Source: an uncultured Oscillospiraceae bacterium
Lineage (GTDB): Bacteria; Bacillota; Clostridia; Oscillospirales; Oscillospiraceae
Assembly: GCA_944385425.1 (NCBI GenBank)
Contig: CALWXD010000120.1
Coordinates: 1-36,744, forward strand
Length of the DNA: 36,744 bases
Reading direction: 5' to 3'
Shown here: positions 31,654 to 36,744 of the stretch, in pieces
How the letters are laid out: every line of letters starts with the position of its first letter
Position numbering within the stretch: position 1 is the stretch's first letter
Made by a program: the position numbers and the translations under genes
The notes under the pieces: model-generated
Told to the model about the DNA's origin: nothing
Databases searched by the model: none
What the model saw: only the letters and a program-made list of their open reading frames with translations

Positions 31654-31917
31654 CTACAGCAGCGCCGCCACCAGCCACGCAAGGCCGATGACCCCCGCTC
31701 CCAGGGCCGCGTAGCACAGGGCGGGCAGTTCCCGCCAGCGCCACCGCCGGGGCGGGGCGCAGCTCCGGGCCACCCGGCAGGCCTCGCTGACCACCTGCTC
31801 CGGCGTTACGCCCTCTCTGCTGAAGGCGTCGTTTCGGACGATGAAGATCGCTTGTTCAAACAGCTCCGGATCCGGGGAATCCACCACGACCACCCGGCGG
31901 GATGTTCCTTTGACCAA
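31654..31917 (-). CDS. Small conserved membrane protein of Oscillospiraceae type
   Basis: This 87-residue protein starts at a TTG with AGAGGAG upstream. Its soluble N-terminal part (SRRVVVVDSPDPELFEQAIF, then IVRNDAFSREGVTPEQVVSE) is followed by a single C-terminal membrane helix (about 64-87). Similar small proteins occur in related gut Clostridia, sometimes mislabelled as a translation initiation factor; the true role is unknown. It lies 85 bp after spoIIE on the same strand, so a sporulation link is possible but unproven. Confidence 0.7.
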   Translation of the reverse strand: MVKGTSRRVVVVDSPDPELFEQAIFIVRNDAFSREGVTPEQVVSEACRVARSCAPPRRWRWRELPALCYAALGAGVIGLAWLVAALL

Positions 31918-32002
31918 AGGGCGTCACGCTCCTCTTCCAAAATTCTGTTTCCAGTATGTCCCAAAACGCGGATGCTATGCGCAGCCGCGGGCCCTTTCCC
32001 CC

Positions 32003-33601
32003 TCAGACCTCCCGGTCCCCCGCCGCCAGGTGGAGGCACAGGACGCTGCAGTCGTCCCGCAGGCCGCCGTGGCTGCGGCTCTCCCCCAGGATGAGGGACA
32101 CCAGCCGCTGGGGCTCCGCCCCCTGCCAGCCCGCCAGCAGGTTTTGCAGCCACTCGTCGTCCCCCGTGTCCACCACCCCGTCGCTGAGGAGCACCAGAAA
32201 GGCGTCCTGCTCCAGGGGAAAGCGGATGGGGGCGGGAACGGCCTGGATCTCCTGCAGCCCCGCGGGGAGGGCGGTGCCGGTGAGTTTCCGCACGGTGCCG
32301 TGGCGCTTGATGTAGGTGGGGGCGGCGCCGTACTTATAGAGGGATACCTGGCGGCTCTTCCGGTCCAGCAGGGCCAGGTCCACGGTGGTGAAGGCCCCGG
32401 TGTCGTCGCTGCGGAGGCTGAGGGCTGCGTTGACGGTGCGGAGGGCCGACTCCGCCTCCACCCCCGCTTTGAGGAACTGCTCCAGCAGCCGGGCGGCGTT
32501 GGCCGACTCCCGCCGGGCCTCCTCCCCGCTGCCCATCCCGTCGCACAGGAGGAGGCAGATGAGGCCGCTGTCGGTCTCAAAGTGGGCGATGGTGTCGCCG
32601 CAGACGCTCTCCCCCTCCTTGGGCCGCCAGGCGCCGCCCACCTGGCAGGGGCACGGCCCCCCGTAGGCGGGCACCGCGGCGTCTGAAAGCTGGGCGGCCT
32701 GGTTGAGAAATTCCGACAGCTGCGCGTACTGCCCCCTGACCCGCTGGCGCTCGGCGTCCAGGCTACGGCTGTACTGCCGCCGCAGCAGCAGGGCGGTGAC
32801 CTCCCGGTTCACCGCCGCCAAAAGCTGGGGCAGGCGGACGCACCGCTGCCGAAAGTGCTCCGGATAGTCCTCGGGAAGGGACCGGCCCCGGCGCATCATG
32901 GCGGGGGTGGCGTCGTTGAGGGCGTTGAAGGTGTCGATGTAGGACCGGTCCCAGCACTGCCGGCACTGCTCACAGGCGCGGCAGACCTGCTCTGCCGCCC
33001 GGTCGAACACCACGGCGGGGTTCTCGTCGTTGTGCCGGGGCTGGGTTTTGCCAAAGCTGTTGTACAGGTCCCGGAAGGCCGCCGCCGACAGCTCCAGCCG
33101 CCGCCGCAGGACGGCCAGTCCCCCCGCCTCCCCCCGTTCCCGCCGCTGTCCCAGCTGCAGCGCCAGGTAGTGGCTGGAAACGCCCACCAGGACAAGGTAG
33201 GTGAGATACCCCGCCACCGCCTGGAGGGAGAGCCCCTCCTGCAGCAGGTAGGCCAGCTCCACCGCGGCGGTCATGGCCATGGCCGTCAGCGGGCGGAACA
33301 GCTCCCGCCCCATATACCTGGTGTCCCGAAATGCGGAGAAGGCGGCGTACAGCAGCACCAGGATGCCGCAGTGGCGCAGCCCCGCCGAGAAGTCCATCAG
33401 CGCCAGCGCCCCCGCCACCGAGCCGCACAGGGCCGCCAGCATCTGGCCGCGCCCCTCCACGGCGCTGACCAGGGCGATGGCCAGGGGCGCGCGCCCCGCC
33501 AGCAGCAGCAGGGTGGCGGCAAAGCCGCCGGCGGCGTATATCCCCAGCGCCGCCAGCGATGATTGGCGGTCTTTCCCCCACAGGAGCGTCCGGAACCTCA
33601 T
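32003..33601 (-). CDS. spoIIE: Stage II sporulation protein E phosphatase
   Basis: SpoIIE dephosphorylates the anti-anti-sigma factor SpoIIAA to activate sigma-F in the forespore and helps polar septum formation. This 532-residue version has a reduced membrane domain (about residues 15-155), the SpoIIE-specific central region with VCRACEQCRQCW and LPEDYPEHFRQRC, and a C-terminal PP2C domain with LCDGMGSGEEARRES and LSDGVVDTGDD. Bacillus SpoIIE is about 827 residues with ten helices, so the membrane part is shortened. I chose the ATG at 33601 with AAGGGGG upstream; longer frames run through the promoter. The central Cys region separates it from generic PP2C phosphatases. Confidence 0.92.
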   Translation of the reverse strand: MRFRTLLWGKDRQSSLAALGIYAAGGFAATLLLLAGRAPLAIALVSAVEGRGQMLAALCGSVAGALALMDFSAGLRHCGILVLLYAAFSAFRDTRYMGRELFRPLTAMAMTAAVELAYLLQEGLSLQAVAGYLTYLVLVGVSSHYLALQLGQRRERGEAGGLAVLRRRLELSAAAFRDLYNSFGKTQPRHNDENPAVVFDRAAEQVCRACEQCRQCWDRSYIDTFNALNDATPAMMRRGRSLPEDYPEHFRQRCVRLPQLLAAVNREVTALLLRRQYSRSLDAERQRVRGQYAQLSEFLNQAAQLSDAAVPAYGGPCPCQVGGAWRPKEGESVCGDTIAHFETDSGLICLLLCDGMGSGEEARRESANAARLLEQFLKAGVEAESALRTVNAALSLRSDDTGAFTTVDLALLDRKSRQVSLYKYGAAPTYIKRHGTVRKLTGTALPAGLQEIQAVPAPIRFPLEQDAFLVLLSDGVVDTGDDEWLQNLLAGWQGAEPQRLVSLILGESRSHGGLRDDCSVLCLHLAAGDREV

Positions 33602-33637
33602 TTGGCTTGTCCCCCTTGTTGTCATTTGGATAGGGCC

Positions 33638-33672
33638 ATTGTACAAAGGGAAATCTGAGGTTCCTGTCGGGA
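33638..33672 (-). promoter_or_regulatory. Candidate Spo0A-type promoter of spoIIE
   Basis: Reading leftward: CCGACA, an unusually long 21-bp spacer, then TACAAT. The -35 region contains TGTCGGGA on the plus strand, five of seven bases of the Spo0A box TGTCGAA. Bacillus spoIIE also has a 21-bp spacer and Spo0A boxes. Confidence 0.5.
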
Positions 33673-33805
33673 AAAGCACCCGCCCCGCCGGTTTTCAGCG
33701 CCGCCCGGCGTGGCGGAGGCGGGCGCCCCCTGCCGCGTCCTGCGGCCTGTCACGGAGGCGGACGGGGCCTGGGCCCCCGGCGGGGAGGCGGAATAGCGCC
33801 GGAGG

Positions 33806-33844
33806 AAAGCCGAAAAGCCGCCGGGCGGATAACCGCCCGGCGGC
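33806..33844 (-). terminator. Terminator of the YitT-family gene
   Basis: A 12-bp perfect stem (33817-33828 with 33833-33844), loop ATAA, followed leftward by TTTTCGGCTTT. Confidence 0.9.
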
Positions 33845-33868
33845 AAAACATCGGCTGCAAGCCGCGGG

Positions 33869-34579
33869 TTATGACTTTGCGGCGTCCGCCGCCCCCTTCG
33901 GAGACGGCGACTTTCCCTCCGCCGGATCCTTCCCCTCCTCCGGCTCGCTGCCGGCGCCCAGGTCCTGGATCTTGTCGATCAAAAACGAGGAGACCGTCAC
34001 CGTCACCAGGGAGAAGACGATCCGCCGGGCGGGGATATAGCTCAGCGACAGCGCCAGCACCGTGATGTCCGTAAAGAGATAGGCCCGGCTCAGCCGCCAC
34101 TTGGTGAGGCGGGAGATGGCGAGGGCCAGCGCGTCGTCGCCGCCGCTGGAACCCCCCTGCCGCACGATGATGCCGACGCCTACGCCCACGAAGAGGCCGC
34201 CCAGCAGCGCCGCCGCGAGGGGGTAGTCCGTAAGGTCCGGCAGCATGTGGGGGAACCGCTCCCACACCTCGTAGAACATCCCCACGCTCAGCGTGGAGAG
34301 GATGGATGTCCGAATGAAACGGAATCCCAGGAACTTGAAGGCCAGCACATAGCAGGTGATGTCCAAGATCTGGGTGAGGACGGACGGCGGGACGCCAAAC
34401 CAGTGGTTTACCAGCAGCATCATGCCGATGACGCCGCCCTCTGTGATGCCGGTCTGCTGGTGGATGTTGTGGATGCCGAAGGTGCAGATGGCAGCGCCCA
34501 GCAGAATTAGCAGCAGCTGCCTCCAACTGAGTCCTTCGACGGCCTTTTGGTACACTCGGCGTATCTTTTCGCGCCACAT
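33869..34579 (-). CDS. YitT-family membrane protein
   Basis: This 236-residue membrane protein of the YitT/DUF161 family has about five helices and the motif ICTFGIHNIHQQTGITEGGVIG followed by GVGIIVRQGGSSGGDDALAL. It lacks the C-terminal DUF2179 cytoplasmic domain found in longer YitT proteins and ends in a charged, Pro/Glu-rich tail. The ATG at 34579 has GAGGAGG upstream. It is divergent from a MerR-family regulator, and its promoter has the MerR-type 19-bp spacer. The transport substrate is unknown. Confidence 0.88.
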   Translation of the reverse strand: MWREKIRRVYQKAVEGLSWRQLLLILLGAAICTFGIHNIHQQTGITEGGVIGMMLLVNHWFGVPPSVLTQILDITCYVLAFKFLGFRFIRTSILSTLSVGMFYEVWERFPHMLPDLTDYPLAAALLGGLFVGVGVGIIVRQGGSSGGDDALALAISRLTKWRLSRAYLFTDITVLALSLSYIPARRIVFSLVTVTVSSFLIDKIQDLGAGSEPEEGKDPAEGKSPSPKGAADAAKS

Positions 34580-34604
34580 AAATAAAACCTCCTCTTTACG
34601 TCCT

Positions 34605-34635
34605 ATGATAAACCCTGGTATAATACCAAGGTCAA
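34605..34635 (-). promoter_or_regulatory. MerR-type promoter of the YitT gene
   Basis: Reading leftward: TTGACC, a 19-bp spacer, then TATCAT. The over-long spacer is the known hallmark of MerR-activated promoters and is filled by a near-perfect palindrome at 34613-34631 (9-bp half-sites, one mismatch). Confidence 0.85.
34619..34624 (+). promoter_or_regulatory. -10 element for the MerR gene inside the operator
   Basis: TGG-TATAAT on the plus strand, a perfect extended -10, in the centre of the palindrome; the -35 (TTACGT) is weak. MerR binding would repress its own gene while activating the divergent one. Confidence 0.65.
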
Positions 34636-34675
34636 GAGGAATTTTTCTTTTGCGGAAAAAAGAAAGGCGGCGGCA

Positions 34676-35485
34676 ATGAAGGACTCCTATAAAATCCATG
34701 AGATCGCCCAGCTGTGCGGCATCGGGGTGGACTCCCTGCGCTACTACGAGCGGCTGGGGATCCTCACCCCCAGCCGGGACACCAACGGCTACCGGCTCTA
34801 CGCGCTGAAGGACATGTATAAGCTGAACGTGATCCGGGACCTGAGGCAGCTGGGATTTTCCATGGCGCAGATCAAGGCGTACCTGGAAAAGCAGAGCGTG
34901 GACAACACCCTTGCCATGCTGGGGCAGGAGGAGCAGCTGCTGCAGAGGCGACTGCTGGAGACCCAGCGGCGCATCGACCGGATCCGCCAGCGCGTGGCGG
35001 ACCTCACCGCCGCCCGGCAGGTGAAGACAGGGGAGGTCTCCCTCCTCTCCCTGCCCCAGCGGCGGTGCATCCAGGTGAGCCAGCGCATCACCCGGGACGA
35101 GGAGATGGATTTCCTCATCAAAAAGCTCCACCGGGACCACGAGGACAAGATCCAGGACCTGGGCAACCAGTCCTTTGGCGCCTTCTTCTCCATGGAGGAC
35201 CTGGAGCGGGGGGCCACCAACATCTACTCCTCTGTCTTTTTTGTCCTGGAGGACCCGGCCAGCCCCTGCGACTTTGTGCTGCCAGCCGGCACCTACGCCT
35301 CCTGTTTCTACCGGGGGGCCTACACCCAGAACGCCGCCCAGCTGCGCCGCCTCATGGACTGCCTCTCCGGGCGGGGCCTAACCCCGGCGGGGGCCCCTTT
35401 TGAGCTCTACGCCATCGACAATATGGACACCATGCTGGAGGAGGAGTTCCTCACGGAGATCCAGATATGTGTGACGGCCGTGTAA
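34676..35485 (+). CDS. MerR-family regulator with GyrI-like effector domain
   Basis: This 269-residue activator has the MerR winged helix (residues 4-75: YKIHEIAQLCGIGVDSLRYY, ERLGILTPSRDTNGYRLY), a dimerisation coiled coil (about 78-118) and a C-terminal GyrI/BmrR-like ligand domain (about 120-269, with VFFVLEDPASPCDFVLPAGTY and ending FELYAIDNMDTMLEEEFLTE). BmrR-type proteins sense bulky cationic drugs and activate exporter genes. There is no metal-binding cysteine pattern. The neighbour it most likely activates is the divergent YitT gene, through the palindrome at 34613-34631. Confidence 0.92.
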   Translation: MKDSYKIHEIAQLCGIGVDSLRYYERLGILTPSRDTNGYRLYALKDMYKLNVIRDLRQLGFSMAQIKAYLEKQSVDNTLAMLGQEEQLLQRRLLETQRRIDRIRQRVADLTAARQVKTGEVSLLSLPQRRCIQVSQRITRDEEMDFLIKKLHRDHEDKIQDLGNQSFGAFFSMEDLERGATNIYSSVFFVLEDPASPCDFVLPAGTYASCFYRGAYTQNAAQLRRLMDCLSGRGLTPAGAPFELYAIDNMDTMLEEEFLTEIQICVTAV

Positions 35486-35504
35486 AGCCCCGCTGGAACA
35501 GACA

Positions 35505-35548
35505 GCCGGGCCGGGACAAGGATTGTCCCGGCCCGGCTTCGCATTTTA
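35505..35548 (+). terminator. Terminator of the MerR gene
   Basis: A 15-bp perfect stem (35505-35519 with 35523-35537), loop GGA, then TTCGCATTTT. Confidence 0.88.
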
Positions 35549-35957
35549 ACCTGGGAAGAGCAAATTAGGCCTGCCGCCTCCCGGCGGTATCCCACATCAC
35601 CCGAGGGGGGCAAATTCCCCGTCCCGCCCGCGGCGGCAACCAGTTCCGATGATCATTGACACCGCGGCAGGGGGCGGATGGGATCCATTTGGGCCGGGGC
35701 GGGGTTCCCGCTGCGGATGGGGCCTGTCTACCACCTGTTGATAGGGCCGGCGCGGCCCCTTGGACAGCAATCCGGCCGGGAGGATGCATTCCCGGCGGGC
35801 GCCGCCCGTAAAGTGGTAGAAGGCCGCCTTTCCCGCTGCGAGAGGCGGCGGGCAGGACCGGCGGAGGAAGAAGTCTGCGGCCCCGCCGGTGGAGCGGAGC
35901 CGCAGATTTTGGCCGGTTTTCATGCCATGCCGCCGATTTCCTCCAAAACGCCCGCGG
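35549..35957. other. 409-bp gene-free, structured intergenic region
   Basis: No convincing gene was found: open frames on both strands lack ribosome binding sites. It holds a long inverted repeat (GGCCTGTCTACCAC at 35721-35734 with GTGGTAGAAGGCC at 35813-35825), two inner GC hairpins, and a TCTGCGGC/GCCGCAGA hairpin followed by TTTT near 35873-35911. Confidence 0.5.
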
Positions 35958-36431
35958 TCAGCCAACGCCGCAGAAGTCCCGCCCCACCTTGCCGATGAGG
36001 GGGCCCCGGTCCGTCCGCAGGACAGCTCGCCGGAGGACGTCGTCCAGCTGGTCCTGCAGGAGATAGAGCTCCTCCCGCACCAGTGCCTCATCCCCGATAT
36101 AGAAGGTAACCTCCGCCACCTTCTCCACCACCAGGGCCTGGATCTCCCTGCGGCTGCCGGAGTAGAGTATACCCGGCTCAAGGAGATCCCGGTATCGGGC
36201 CACCTCCGCCTCCTCTTCCAGGGTGTAGGCCTCCCCTGCCGGCGTTGTGATGACGATGCGGTCCACCTGGGGGAACCGGTCCATCACCTGGGCGATCTGG
36301 GACAGGGGGGTGCGGGTGGCGCTGTCGATCACCCAGAGGATCAGGATGGCCGCCAGGGTCAACACGACCGATAAAGGGCGGGAAAGGCGGTTCCGCTCCC
36401 GCCAGAAAGAGATGTTTCCATATTTTTCCAT
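35958..36431 (-). CDS. Hypothetical membrane-anchored protein
   Basis: The 157-residue protein was not recognised. It has a short cytoplasmic N-terminus, one membrane helix (about residues 19-37, PLSVVLTLAAILILWVID) and an extracytoplasmic domain with mixed alpha/beta composition. No cysteine-rich motif or catalytic signature is seen apart from a single Cys near the C-terminus. The ATG at 36431 has GGGGGG upstream. It has its own consensus promoter at 36507-36535 and appears monocistronic. Confidence 0.7.
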   Translation of the reverse strand: MEKYGNISFWRERNRLSRPLSVVLTLAAILILWVIDSATRTPLSQIAQVMDRFPQVDRIVITTPAGEAYTLEEEAEVARYRDLLEPGILYSGSRREIQALVVEKVAEVTFYIGDEALVREELYLLQDQLDDVLRRAVLRTDRGPLIGKVGRDFCGVG

Positions 36432-36506
36432 AAGCGCAGTCCCCCCTTCCGCGAGGCTCCGGGACTCTGCCAGCGCCTTCCAGGCGGTTTTGCTCTTACT
36501 ACAGAT

Positions 36507-36535
36507 ATTGTACGGGAACCTTCCGCCGCTGTCAA
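36507..36535 (-). promoter_or_regulatory. Promoter of the hypothetical membrane protein gene
   Basis: Reading leftward: TTGACA, a 17-bp spacer, then TACAAT. The rest of 36536-36716 holds no convincing gene. Confidence 0.82.
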
Positions 36536-36716
36536 GCCGCGGGATGGAAATGCGGCGGCCCCTTGCACGAAAAAGGGCAACTTTCCCGCCGGGGAGGGCT
36601 GTTGAGGAGGGCCCCCCGGCGGCAGGGAGCAAGGTGGTGCTCCAGTATCTCCCCCATGAGCTCATCGGGCACTATTTTACGGCGGCGCAGGCCTAGGCGC
36701 CGGGCGCCTCATGCAA

Positions 36717-36744
36717 GAAAAAACCGCCCCCGGCGGGGGCGGCG
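36717..36744 (-). terminator. Terminator of a leftward gene beyond the window
   Basis: Reading leftward: CCGCCCCC with GGGGGCGG (loop GCC) followed by TTTTTTC. It points to a gene on the minus strand just outside the right edge. Confidence 0.8.

Overview
The window looks like a stretch of chromosome from a GC-rich, endospore-forming, anaerobic member of the Clostridia, most like the Oscillospiraceae (Flavonifractor/Lawsonibacter/Intestinimonas-type gut bacteria). The reasons are the high GC content with strong third-position G/C bias, AGGAGG-type ribosome binding sites, consensus sigma-A promoters, a recognisable SpoIIE sporulation phosphatase, and families typical of that group (UPF0291/YnzC, YlmH, XpaC-like protein, DUF1294, selenium-linked YedE/YedF/DUF3343). 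This is an inference from gene content; no 16S gene is present. No phage, insertion-sequence transposase, CRISPR array or rRNA was seen.

Layout: 1-1260 carries the start of a YerC/TrpR-like gene and an sdpR-sdpI regulator/immunity pair with a clear promoter between two identical operators. 1262-6440 is a leftward group: YihY/BrkB membrane protein, trkA, trkH and an M29 aminopeptidase, ending in a strong terminator. 6525-10440 holds a flavodoxin-like reductase, an ECF sigma factor with its probable membrane anti-sigma partner, an N-acetylmuramoyl-alanine amidase and a GNAT acetyltransferase. 10450-16690 runs rightward: a zinc-ribbon/Big2 membrane protein, an ABC exporter, ylmH, a UPF0291 protein, an XpaC-like protein, DUF1294 and a lipoprotein. 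16720-19520 is leftward ychF and a MATE transporter.

19600-23510 is the most unusual part. A small gene with its own promoter and terminator lies between two arms of an imperfect inverted repeat of about 115-130 bp. Next to it is a divergent selenium-metabolism locus: a class V aminotransferase/cysteine desulfurase going left, and yedE, yedF and a DUF3343 gene going right. No selD is in view. The yedE leader contains a 192-bp element with perfect 10-bp terminal inverted repeats and several internal perfect hairpins, placed immediately after the promoter. It is either a MITE-like insertion or a structured leader RNA.

23523-28724 holds a YgiQ radical SAM protein, a histidine phosphatase-GNAT fusion, a 57-residue membrane protein, lysA and tRNA-Ser(GGA). 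28880-31600 is a lower-GC patch with a CPBP protease, a TetR regulator and a divergent alpha/beta hydrolase whose promoters overlap. 31650-33670 holds a small membrane protein and spoIIE, with a possible Spo0A-type promoter. 33800-35550 is a textbook MerR arrangement: a YitT-family membrane protein behind a 19-bp-spacer promoter, with the divergent MerR regulator promoter inside the same palindrome. 35550-36744 ends with structured non-coding sequence, one small membrane protein, and a terminator serving a leftward gene outside the window.
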